Below are positions 1-5,367 of a stretch of 5,367 bases of DNA, one piece after another; within the stretch, counting starts at the first letter, position 1, and the number at the start of each line of letters is the position of its first letter. The DNA is from Spirochaetaceae bacterium (GTDB lineage Bacteria; Spirochaetota; Spirochaetia; DSM-27196; PWMO01): positions 1-5,367 of the forward strand of contig PWMO01000295.1 of assembly GCA_003558175.1 (NCBI GenBank), given 5' to 3'. The notes under the pieces are model-generated. The model saw nothing but the letters and a program-made list of their open reading frames with translations, was not told the DNA's origin and searched no databases. Both the position numbers and the translations under genes were made by a program.

Positions 1-39
1 ATGATTCGCGAGACACGCATTACCGAGTATGCCCGCTAA
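1..39 (+). CDS. rny: 3' end of ribonuclease Y (partial)
   Basis: The first reading frame is open from the window edge and stops with TAA at 37-39, giving the terminal residues MIRETRITEYAR. This closely resembles the conserved C-terminus of RNase Y, which I recall as ending in VIRETRA.EYAK. RNase Y is a membrane-anchored endoribonuclease with KH and HD domains that initiates mRNA decay; none of those domains is inside the window. The leading ATG is an internal codon rather than a start, since a 12-residue peptide is not a plausible gene. The gene overlaps the following phosphoesterase by 11 bp. Finding rny directly before a YmdB-family gene is a recurrent arrangement and supports the call, but only 12 residues are visible, so the identification rests on a short motif plus context. 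Confidence 0.72.
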   Translation: MIRETRITEYAR

Positions 40-820
40 AGAGTTTACTGTTCTGATCCTCGGCGACATCATTGGTCGCTCGGGGGTCAGAGCCGTTGTT
101 TCGAGCGTTGCCGGGCTGGTCAAGCGCTACGGCGCAGACTTTGTTCTGGTCAATGGTGAGAACGCGGCCGACGGGTTCGGAATAACCCCGCAGATTGCTA
201 CGCAGCTGTTCGCTGCGGGGGTGCAGGTCATTACCACCGGCAACCACATCTGGCAACAGCGCGAAATCTTCGACTATCTTGACCAGGAAGAACGCATTCT
301 GCGGCCCGCCAATTATCCGGGGGGCAATCCGGGCCACGGCTTCTGCGTGGTAGAGTCACGCGGGGTGCGGGTGGCGGTGCTCAATCTGCAGGGTCGCAGA
401 AGGATGTACACCATCGATTGTCCCTTCCGCAAAGCGAAGGACCTTCTGCGCAAGACCGAGGCCAACGTCATTCTGGTAGATGTGCACGCCGAAGCAACGG
501 ACGAGAAGGAGGCGCTCGCGCTCTACCTCGACGGACAGGTCAATGCGATCGTCGGTACCCACACCCATATCCAGACCGCCGATGACCGGATTCTTCCGCG
601 CGGAACCGGATTTATCACCGATCTGGGCGCCTGCGGCCCGGCCGACAGCGTCATCGGGTTTGATCCGACCATCAGTGTCGAGCGGGCGCGCTCGCAGCTG
701 CCGCTGCGCAACGAGGTGTCGGATAACCTTGCCGTGATGCACGGTGTTGTCGTCACCATCGATCGCGATACCTGGAAGACCTCCAGGTTCGAGCGCTTCG
801 CCGAGGAGTCGCTGGTCTAA
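29..820 (+). CDS. ymdB: YmdB/TIGR00282-family metallophosphoesterase
   Basis: This is a 263-residue calcineurin-like phosphoesterase of the YmdB type, full length for the family (about 260-265). The di-metal site is complete: D13 in LGDIIGRSG, E44/N45 in NGENAADGFG, N72/H73 in TTGNHIW, H153 in VDVHAEAT, and H178/H180 in VGTHTH, followed by the characteristic TGFITDLGACGP block. In Bacillus subtilis YmdB hydrolyses 2',3'-cyclic nucleotides, binds RNase Y and affects biofilm and motility decisions. The biochemical class is secure; that physiological role is transferred from the homologue. There is no signal peptide or membrane segment, so it should be cytoplasmic. The ATG at 29 places the first beta strand at residues 6-12, as expected. 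It overlaps the end of rny by 11 bp and has no strong Shine-Dalgarno sequence, so translational coupling to rny is likely. Confidence 0.93.
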   Translation: MPAKEFTVLILGDIIGRSGVRAVVSSVAGLVKRYGADFVLVNGENAADGFGITPQIATQLFAAGVQVITTGNHIWQQREIFDYLDQEERILRPANYPGGNPGHGFCVVESRGVRVAVLNLQGRRRMYTIDCPFRKAKDLLRKTEANVILVDVHAEATDEKEALALYLDGQVNAIVGTHTHIQTADDRILPRGTGFITDLGACGPADSVIGFDPTISVERARSQLPLRNEVSDNLAVMHGVVVTIDRDTWKTSRFERFAEESLV

Positions 821-848
821 CGCCGCCGGCACCCGCAATACGGCGGCG
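821..848. repeat. GC-rich inverted repeat after ymdB
   Basis: CGCCGCCG at 821-828 and CGGCGGCG at 841-848 form a perfect 8-bp inverted repeat with a 12-nt loop, starting immediately after the ymdB stop codon. No T-rich tract follows on the + strand, so it is not a standard intrinsic terminator. It could be a pause or mRNA-stabilising hairpin between ymdB and tlyA, or chance in GC-rich DNA. Just downstream, CGGCCGGGT occurs twice (853-861 and 866-874). The rest of the 80-bp gap shows no recognisable promoter. Confidence 0.4.
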
Positions 849-889
849 GATCCGGCCGGGTAGCGCGGCCGGGTGGTCGTAGAACAGCC

Positions 890-894
890 GGAGG
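890..894 (+). promoter_or_regulatory. Shine-Dalgarno sequence of tlyA
   Basis: GGAGG lies 6 nt before a CTG codon at 901 in the TlyA frame. That frame is closed upstream by TAG at 880-882, and no ATG, GTG or TTG occurs in it before the GTG at 985. The spacing therefore decides the start in favour of CTG 901. Confidence 0.7.
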
Positions 895-900
895 TTCTCT

Positions 901-1770
901 CTGCAATCGCTGCTGCAGTTTCTGATTTCCCGCTATCCCGATATCGCCGAGAAGGAGCTTTACGCCCGAATTCTGTGCGGGGAGGTGCTGGTCAACGGCG
1001 AACGCATTCGCGATCCCGCGCTGCGGGTTGCCGCCGATGCGTTGATCGAAATGCCGTCCCGGCAGCGCTACGTGTCACGTGGCGGAGAGAAACTGCACGC
1101 TGCTCTCGAGGAGTGGTCTGCTCCGGTGCGCGGCAAGGTGTTTCTCGATGCGGGCGCGTCAACCGGCGGTTTCACCGATTGCCTGCTGCAGTTCGGCGCA
1201 CGCGCCGTGCACGCGGTTGATGTCGGGTACAACCAACTGGATTACCGCTTACGGCGCGATTCGCGCGTGATTGTCCACGAGCGAACAAACCTGATGCACC
1301 TCGAATCGCTTGATCCGCCCGCCGACGCCGCGGTTGCCGATCTCTCGTTCCGCTCGTTGCGCGGCGCGGCGCGCAAGCTGTTGTCGCTGAGCGGCGAAGG
1401 TTGGGCGATCGTCCTGGTGAAGCCCCAGTTTGAGTTTGCATCCGCGCTGAAGCGCGCCGGTGCCGGCCGGAGCCCGGGGAGCAGGGGGCGCGGCCGGAGC
1501 CCGGTACGCGGTCGAAGTGCGCCGCGTGACGTGGCCGACTTCAACTCGGCCACGAATTTTGAGGCGGGAGTGGTTCGGGACCCGGACGTGCTGCAGGAGA
1601 TACTGTTGAGTCTGCGACGCGACCTTGCCGCCGACGGGATCACGGTGCAGGGCGAGCTGGCCTCACCCGTGGCCGGCCGCCGCGGCAACCGGGAGTTTCT
1701 GTTCCTATTGACGAGCGGTGTGAGTGAGTATCAGCCGAAGGAAGAGCGGTCGAGCGGTGAGCCGATGTAG
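901..1770 (+). CDS. tlyA: TlyA-family rRNA (cytidine-2'-O)-methyltransferase, CTG start
   Basis: A 289-residue protein with an N-terminal S4 RNA-binding domain (about residues 4-50; LCGEVLVNGERI is its core) fused to an FtsJ/RrmJ-type SAM-dependent methyltransferase. TlyA 2'-O-methylates cytidines of 16S and/or 23S rRNA; some homologues were first described as hemolysins. The expected K-D-K-E tetrad is present: K64 in SRGGEKL, D147 in VADLSF, K174 in LVKPQFE and E265 in GNREFLFLL. The SAM motif is LDAGASTGGF, with D83 and G85-F91. Starting at the GTG at 985 would delete most of the S4 domain. CTG 901, 6 nt behind GGAGG, restores it, so I choose CTG although it is rare. Between PQFE (to 178) and GVVRD (from 223) lie far more residues than the usual 10 or so, much of the excess Arg/Gly/Ser/Pro-rich. 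The last 13 or so codons overlap the convergent GerMN gene. Confidence 0.9.
   Translation: MQSLLQFLISRYPDIAEKELYARILCGEVLVNGERIRDPALRVAADALIEMPSRQRYVSRGGEKLHAALEEWSAPVRGKVFLDAGASTGGFTDCLLQFGARAVHAVDVGYNQLDYRLRRDSRVIVHERTNLMHLESLDPPADAAVADLSFRSLRGAARKLLSLSGEGWAIVLVKPQFEFASALKRAGAGRSPGSRGRGRSPVRGRSAPRDVADFNSATNFEAGVVRDPDVLQEILLSLRRDLAADGITVQGELASPVAGRRGNREFLFLLTSGVSEYQPKEERSSGEPM
1465..1518 (+). repeat. Imperfect tandem repeat, 27-bp period
   Basis: GGCCGGAGCCCGG is present at 1465-1477 and 1492-1504, exactly 27 bp or nine codons apart. In the tlyA frame it encodes GRSPGSRGR followed by GRSPVRGRS. Only the first 13 bp of each unit match exactly; the remainders have diverged. It lies inside the atypical Arg/Gly-rich stretch of TlyA. 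Confidence 0.6.
1530..1554. repeat. Perfect 9-bp inverted repeat inside tlyA
   Basis: CGTGGCCGA at 1530-1538 and TCGGCCACG at 1546-1554 are perfect reverse complements around the 7-nt loop CTTCAAC. The sequence AATTTT follows at 1555-1560, so on the + strand it superficially resembles an intrinsic terminator, although the T run is only four bases. It sits within coding sequence (residues 210-218), in the part of TlyA that looks inserted. Confidence 0.6.
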
Positions 1771-2594
1771 ACACCGTCACCGCCGAGGTAGGTGACCTGC
1801 CGGCCTTCAATCAGAATCTGAACGCGCGTGATGGTGGTGAACTCGGTCACGCTGAAGACCACCTGCTGCAGTTGCGCCACGAGACCTTCAACCCCCATTG
1901 GATTGAAGCGAAACGCTTCGTTGAAATTAAGGTACGCCGTGCCGTCGCGCACGGCGGCCGAGATCAGGCGGGTGTCTTCGGGAAGCAGGGTGAGAAGGCC
2001 GGCGTTCAGTTCATCGATGGTAGGGCCGGCGATCAGCGCGTGCAGCGTCTGTGTCATCGGGTTATTGGTAAACGTGACGCTGCGCATGACCTGTTCCGGG
2101 AAGATTCTCCCGTCGTCGGTGACCCGGATAAAGTAGAGCTTTGACTCGCGGGTGCGCGTAGACGGCTGTTCGGCCTGCGGTTCGGCAGGCTGAGCCGCGG
2201 GCTCTTCACGGCGTTCCTGCGGGGGCTGTTGCTGCGGCTCACGCAGTGGTTCTCGTGCCGGGTCGGTTGCGGGGTCGCCGTCGCTGCGCGGAGGCGCCTC
2301 TTCCTGACTCGGCCGGCGTCGTTCCGCAGGAGGTGCCGTCGGCTCGGGATCGGCCGGTTCCAGCTCTATGGCGATGTCCGGTGCGCGGTCTTCGTCCGCA
2401 TGGTCTTCAGAGCGTTCGGCGGCCCGGCGCCCCCCAAAGCGCTCACGCAGCACGTCAACCAGCCCGGTGTTTTCGAGCGTTCGCTCAATCGCCGGCTTGT
2501 TATAGAGAAACACCACCACGATGAGAAGAATGAACGCGACCCAGAACAGGATTCCGATCGAGCCGCCCTTGCGTTTTCCACGGTTTCTCGCCAT
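1731..2594 (-). CDS. Membrane-anchored GerMN-domain protein
   Basis: A 287-residue protein in three parts. Residues 1-10 are very basic (MARNRGKRKG), followed by one hydrophobic segment at about 12-31, which suggests a signal anchor with a cytoplasmic N-terminus. A long Pro/Glu/Arg/Gln-rich, low-complexity linker covers about 55-150. The C-terminal GerMN domain spans about 153-280, with YFIRVTDDG, ALIAGPT.DE, LPEDT, and DGTAYLNFNEAF. GerMN domains occur in the Bacillus germination protein GerM and in LpqB-type envelope proteins, usually outside the cytoplasm and thought to act at the cell wall. I infer an envelope function but no specific activity. ATG 2594 is chosen because the basic stretch and membrane segment follow it directly. 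A GTG at 2684 in the same frame would add 30 unconvincing residues running through the ptsI promoter. The ribosome binding site is weak (AGAAG, 4 nt upstream). The 3' end overlaps tlyA by 40 bp. Confidence 0.85.
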   Translation of the reverse strand: MARNRGKRKGGSIGILFWVAFILLIVVVFLYNKPAIERTLENTGLVDVLRERFGGRRAAERSEDHADEDRAPDIAIELEPADPEPTAPPAERRRPSQEEAPPRSDGDPATDPAREPLREPQQQPPQERREEPAAQPAEPQAEQPSTRTRESKLYFIRVTDDGRIFPEQVMRSVTFTNNPMTQTLHALIAGPTIDELNAGLLTLLPEDTRLISAAVRDGTAYLNFNEAFRFNPMGVEGLVAQLQQVVFSVTEFTTITRVQILIEGRQVTYLGGDGVYIGSPLDRSSFG

Positions 2595-2686
2595 TGCGCT
2601 TCTAGTATCGACGCAGGGAGGGGGCAAGTTTACGTGGAGTACCTTGTTTGACAGCGATTTCGAAAGCACGTATAGTTGTTTCACCT
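2595..2686. other. Divergent intergenic region, GerMN gene / ptsI
   Basis: These 92 bp separate the start codons of two divergent genes. The ptsI side has a strong promoter (2648-2676). On the minus strand, towards the GerMN gene, I find no convincing -35/-10 pair; TACTAG at 2600-2605 could serve as a -10 element, but nothing resembling a -35 element lies at 16-18 bp from it. The region is more AT-rich than the surrounding genes. Confidence 0.6.
2648..2676 (+). promoter_or_regulatory. Sigma-70-type promoter of ptsI (near-leaderless)
   Basis: A perfect -35 box TTGACA (2648-2653) is followed by a 17-bp spacer and a -10 box TATAGT (2671-2676, five of six consensus bases). Initiation would be expected at about 2683 (an A), roughly 4 nt before the ptsI ATG at 2687. 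No Shine-Dalgarno sequence precedes that ATG, which agrees with a very short or absent 5' leader. Confidence 0.82.
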
Positions 2687-4432
2687 ATGGACGAGCTGGT
2701 CGGCATTTCCGCTTCACCCGGGATCGCAATCGGTACCGCGTTTCTCTACCTGGACGACAATCCGCGCGTCCCGCGGTATTCCGTTTCCCGAGAAGACGTT
2801 AGCCGGGAAAGCCGGCGCTTTCACGAGGCGATCGGCAAAGCGCGCAGCGAGATTCAGCAGCTCAAAGAGCGCCAGAACACAACCCACAGCGCAGATCAAC
2901 TGCAATTTCTCGATTCGCACCTGCTGATGCTCTCGGATGCCGAGTTTGTGGAGTCGATAGACCGTAAACTGGCAACCGAGTATCTGAATGTCGAGTGGGT
3001 GCTGTTCTCCACCATGAAGGGGTTGATCGCCAAGCTCGATGGAGCCGAAGACAGCTATCTGCGCGAGCGCGTTGCCGACATCCACGATGTTTCAAAACGG
3101 GTGCTCAACCACCTGATGCTGCGCGAGCGCATTTCGCTGGCAGATCTGCAGCAGGAAGTGGTGCTGGTGACCCATGATCTGCTGCCTTCGGACGCGGTAT
3201 CCATGAACAAGCACATGGTGAAGGGAATCGCGATGGACGCCGGTGGCCGCACGTCGCACACCGCAATCCTGGCGCGCAGCTTTGAGATACCCGCGGTGCT
3301 CGGGCTCTCCAATATCACCCGGCAGGCGTCGCTGGGGGATCGGATTATCGTTGACGGAAACCGCGGCAAGGTGCTGCTGCGGCCCGATCGCAAGACCGAG
3401 AAACGGTACCTGCTGGTACAGCAGGAGTGGCGCAAGCGCGAAGTTCGCCTGATGGGACTCAACGAGCTGCCGGCCGAAACGCGCGACGGTAAGCTGATCT
3501 CCCTCAAGGCCAACATTGAGGTGTCGGAAGAGGTGGATTCCATTGCCGCTCACGGAGCCGACGGTATCGGCCTCTACCGCAGCGAATTTCTATTTCTCCG
3601 TGCCGAGGGCGCTCCGAGCGAGGAAGAGCAGTACCGGGCGTACCGTTCGGTGCTTGAAGCGTTGGGAGAAAAACCGGTCACCATCAGAACGCTCGATATC
3701 GGTGGTGACAAGTTCCTGCCCGGCGAATCTGAGAACCGCGAACGCAATCCTATTCTGGGTTGGAGGGCGGTTCGCTTCTGCCTTTCGCATCCCAGGGTCT
3801 TCATAACCCAGCTTCGCGCGCTGCTCAGGGCGTCGGTGCACGGCAATCTGCGCATCATGTTTCCGATGATCTCGGGAATTGAAGAACTCAACCAGGTGAC
3901 GGCCGTTCTGGAGCAGGTTGAGGCCGAACTGCGTGAGGAAGGCGTTCCGTTTCGCGAAGGTATACCGGTCGGCACGATGATCGAGATCCCGTCTGCGGCG
4001 CTTACATCGGATATTCTCGCCAAGAAGAGCGACTTCTTCTCCATCGGAACCAACGATCTGATACAGTACACTATTGCCGTCGACCGCGGGAACGAGCGGA
4101 TTGCCTATCTCTACGAGCCGTTTCATCCGGGCGTGCTGCGTCTGGTCAAGACGGTGATAGAGAACGCGCACGCGGTCGGCATCTCGGCCGGAATGTGCGG
4201 TGAGATGGCCGGCGATCCGCTGGCCACCCTGATTCTACTGGGTCTGGGACTTGACGAGTTCAGCATGAGCGCGTCGGGCATTCCAGAAATAAAACGCATA
4301 ATTCGGTCTGTCTCCATGTCGGAAGCCGAGGAGCTGGTGGGCACGGTACTCGAAATGAAGTCTTTCCAAGAGGTCGACAGCTTCGTGCGCAACGTAATGG
4401 AGAAACGATTTGACGTCCAAATCTACAGCTGA
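2687..4432 (+). CDS. ptsI: PTS enzyme I (phosphoenolpyruvate-protein phosphotransferase)
   Basis: A 581-residue soluble enzyme, the usual length for PtsI and without the GAF domain of PtsP. It takes phosphate from PEP and passes it to HPr, the first step of the phosphotransferase system. The N-terminal part starts with GISASPGIAIG and contains the HPr-binding helical region (about residues 30-145). The phosphorylated histidine is H191 in GGRTSHTAIL. The C-terminal PEP-binding barrel (about 255-545) has R298 in YRSEFLFL, R334 in TIRTLDIGGDK, E433 in GTMIEIP, N456/D457 in SIGTNDLIQYT and C504 in GMCGEMAGD, so every key residue I can place is present. ATG 2687 is chosen because it gives the normal short lead into GISASPG; a TTG at 2648 lies in the -35 box. 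No ptsH, ptsK or permease gene is in view. Transcription probably starts about 4 nt before the ATG and should continue into der, whose start lies inside this gene. Confidence 0.96.
   Translation: MDELVGISASPGIAIGTAFLYLDDNPRVPRYSVSREDVSRESRRFHEAIGKARSEIQQLKERQNTTHSADQLQFLDSHLLMLSDAEFVESIDRKLATEYLNVEWVLFSTMKGLIAKLDGAEDSYLRERVADIHDVSKRVLNHLMLRERISLADLQQEVVLVTHDLLPSDAVSMNKHMVKGIAMDAGGRTSHTAILARSFEIPAVLGLSNITRQASLGDRIIVDGNRGKVLLRPDRKTEKRYLLVQQEWRKREVRLMGLNELPAETRDGKLISLKANIEVSEEVDSIAAHGADGIGLYRSEFLFLRAEGAPSEEEQYRAYRSVLEALGEKPVTIRTLDIGGDKFLPGESENRERNPILGWRAVRFCLSHPRVFITQLRALLRASVHGNLRIMFPMISGIEELNQVTAVLEQVEAELREEGVPFREGIPVGTMIEIPSAALTSDILAKKSDFFSIGTNDLIQYTIAVDRGNERIAYLYEPFHPGVLRLVKTVIENAHAVGISAGMCGEMAGDPLATLILLGLGLDEFSMSASGIPEIKRIIRSVSMSEAEELVGTVLEMKSFQEVDSFVRNVMEKRFDVQIYS
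4399..4402 (+). promoter_or_regulatory. Shine-Dalgarno sequence of der inside ptsI
   Basis: GGAG lies 7 nt before TTG 4410 and within the last codons of ptsI. The alternative TTG at 4434, just after the ptsI stop, has no comparable sequence upstream. This favours TTG 4410 and translational coupling. Confidence 0.6.
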
Positions 4433-5367
4433 CTTGCCGCTTGTTGCCATCGTCGGACGGCCGAACGTCGGCAAATCCACCCTGTTCAACCGCCTGCTGC
4501 GGAAACGCCGTGCGATCACGCACGCCCAACCCGGGGTAACTCGCGACGTCGTAAGGGCGGAGTGGGAACTCGGTGGTGTCCGGGCCCACCTGGTTGATAC
4601 CGGTGGAGTGAGTCCCGAGGGTGACGGCTTTCAGGATATTGTATCGGGACGCAGTCTCGAAGCGCTGGAGCACGCTGCGGTGGTGCTGCTGGTGATGGAC
4701 GTTACCGACGTTACTTCTGAGGACGAGCTGTTCCTTGAGCGGGTAGCAGCCTACCGTGATCGCTCCATTCTGGTGGTGAACAAGGTGGACACTGAGCGCC
4801 GCGACGGCGAGGCGTGGAACTACTATCGGTTTGGATTCAGCGACGTGGTGCCGGTGTCGGCCGAACATGGTCGCGGCATCGATGAACTGCTCGACAAGAT
4901 CGGCGAGCGGCTCGCCCGCAGCGCGACAGCGGTTGTCGGACCCACCTCGGATGCGGAGGCAGCTGCGGCTCTCGACGAGAGCGGCCCTGCAGACGACCGT
5001 TCCGGCGGCGTTCTGAAGCTGGCGGTTCTGGGGCAGCCCAACACCGGAAAATCGACGCTCTGCAACGCACTTATCGGCCGCGAGGCCTCAATAGTCTCCG
5101 ATCTGCCCGGCACTACGCGCGATGTAATAGAGGAAAGCTTCGTCTTTCGTGGACGGCAGATGCGCATTCTCGATACCGCCGGCATCCGGCGCAAACGCTC
5201 GGTCAATAACGAAGTCGAGTACTATTCGGTAACCCGCGCAATCGACACCATCAAGGAGAGCGACGTGGTGTTACTGCTGGTGGACGCCGAGAAGGGGCTT
5301 TCGGAGCAGGACAAAAAAATCGCTTCGCTGGTGGTGAAAGAGGGGCGTGGTATTGTCATCGTGCTCA
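4410..5367 (+). CDS. der: Ribosome-associated GTPase Der/EngA (3' truncated by window)
   Basis: The visible 319 residues belong to Der, the essential tandem-GTPase protein needed for 50S subunit maturation; the complete family protein is about 440-490 residues. The first G domain has the P-loop GRPNVGKS (16-23), GVTRD as the G2 region, DTGG (63-66), NKVD (124-127) and SAE (150-152). An Ala/Asp/Glu-rich linker follows (about 170-200). The second G domain has GQPNTGKS (208-215), GTTRD, and DTAGIRRK (from 255). Its NKxD motif and the C-terminal KH-like domain lie beyond the window. The frame is open from 4398, after TAA 4395-4397, and has no ATG, so the start must be TTG. TTG 4410 is preferred for its GGAG, with TTG 4434 as the alternative. 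With TTG 4410 the gene overlaps ptsI by 23 bp and must depend at least partly on the ptsI transcript. Confidence 0.95.
   Translation, partial: MTSKSTADLPLVAIVGRPNVGKSTLFNRLLRKRRAITHAQPGVTRDVVRAEWELGGVRAHLVDTGGVSPEGDGFQDIVSGRSLEALEHAAVVLLVMDVTDVTSEDELFLERVAAYRDRSILVVNKVDTERRDGEAWNYYRFGFSDVVPVSAEHGRGIDELLDKIGERLARSATAVVGPTSDAEAAAALDESGPADDRSGGVLKLAVLGQPNTGKSTLCNALIGREASIVSDLPGTTRDVIEESFVFRGRQMRILDTAGIRRKRSVNNEVEYYSVTRAIDTIKESDVVLLLVDAEKGLSEQDKKIASLVVKEGRGIVIVL

Larger units (their letters stand above)
1435..1563 (+). other. Apparent in-frame insertion within tlyA
   Basis: TTTGAG occurs at 1429-1434 and again at 1558-1563, exactly 129 bp (43 codons) apart. Removing 1435-1563 would join KPQFE directly to AGVVRDP, close to the arrangement known in other TlyA proteins. 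The segment is compositionally odd: a run of R, G, S and P residues (about 185-209), then DVADFNSATNFE. It contains a partial tandem repeat (1465-1518) and a perfect hairpin (1530-1554). The flanking 6-mer resembles a target duplication but could be coincidence, because both copies simply encode Phe-Glu. It may be an inserted palindromic element, or slow growth of a surface loop by slippage. Confidence 0.45.

Noticed and set aside
356..838. 160-codon minus-strand open frame antisense to ymdB
   Set aside because: It mirrors the codon structure of the phosphoesterase and has no independent sign of being a gene.
863..872. GCGCGGCCGG shared with 1488-1497 in the tlyA insertion, suggesting a dispersed repeat
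   Set aside because: A 10-bp match made only of G and C is expected by chance in DNA of this composition, and the similarity does not extend further.
873..1220. + strand open frame of 115 codons with GTG at 873, overlapping the tlyA start
   Set aside because: It is a different frame from the clear S4/methyltransferase sequence, and its product is Arg-rich and resembles no family, as expected for an out-of-frame shadow in GC-rich DNA.
985..1770. GTG 985 as the tlyA start
   Set aside because: It would remove most of the S4 domain encoded in frame upstream and has a poorer setting than CTG 901 with GGAGG at 6 nt.
2600..2625. Minus-strand promoter for the GerMN gene (TACTAG with TTGCCC)
   Set aside because: The two boxes are only 14 bp apart and both match the consensus poorly.
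2595..2684. 30-residue N-terminal extension of the GerMN protein from GTG 2684
   Set aside because: It would run antisense through the ptsI promoter and place 30 extra residues before the basic stretch and membrane anchor; ATG 2594 gives a normal membrane-protein N-terminus.
2648..2686. TTG 2648 as the ptsI start
   Set aside because: The TTG is part of the TTGACA -35 box, so it would lie upstream of the expected transcript, and PtsI homologues begin only a few residues before GISASPG.
4260..4868. 202-codon minus-strand open frame across the ptsI-der junction
   Set aside because: It is antisense to two strongly conserved genes, shows no recognisable domain, and long antisense frames are common in GC-rich coding DNA.

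Overview
The window is about 5.4 kb of fairly GC-rich bacterial chromosome. It is densely packed with conserved housekeeping-type genes and has no mobile element, CRISPR array or RNA gene that I can support. The gene set and protein style suggest a moderately GC-rich spirochaete of the Spirochaeta/Alkalispirochaeta/Salinispira kind. The reasons are an RNase Y tail next to a YmdB-type phosphoesterase, a TlyA rRNA methylase, a GerMN protein in a setting with no other sporulation signal, and a Der GTPase whose second P-loop reads GQPNTGKS. This lineage call is inference from memory of related sequences and has not been tested by a search.

Layout. Positions 1-39 (+) are the last codons of an upstream gene that looks like RNase Y (rny). 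It overlaps the YmdB-family metallophosphoesterase gene at 29-820 (+). An 80-bp gap holding a GC-rich inverted repeat leads to tlyA at 901-1770 (+), which appears to begin at a CTG codon behind a strong GGAGG. The 3' end of tlyA overlaps, tail to tail, a membrane-anchored GerMN-domain protein at 1731-2594 (-). A 92-bp divergent intergenic region (2595-2686) carries a consensus-like sigma-70 promoter aimed at ptsI (2687-4432, +). That promoter lies so close to the ptsI ATG that the mRNA should be almost leaderless. The der gene (4410 to beyond the window end, +) overlaps the end of ptsI, begins at TTG, and its ribosome binding site lies inside ptsI.

How the genes fit together. RNase Y and YmdB are physically and functionally linked in Bacillus, and the overlap here suggests coupled expression. 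TlyA (rRNA 2'-O-methylation) and Der (50S assembly GTPase) both serve the ribosome. PtsI (PEP-dependent phosphorylation of HPr) shares a transcript with der, with no ptsH or sugar permease gene in view. The GerMN protein is probably an envelope protein transcribed separately.

No novel multi-gene system is visible. The points most worth checking are the near-leaderless ptsI promoter, the CTG start of tlyA, and a roughly 43-codon Arg/Gly-rich in-frame insertion in the TlyA catalytic domain that is flanked by TTTGAG direct repeats and contains a perfect 9-bp hairpin.
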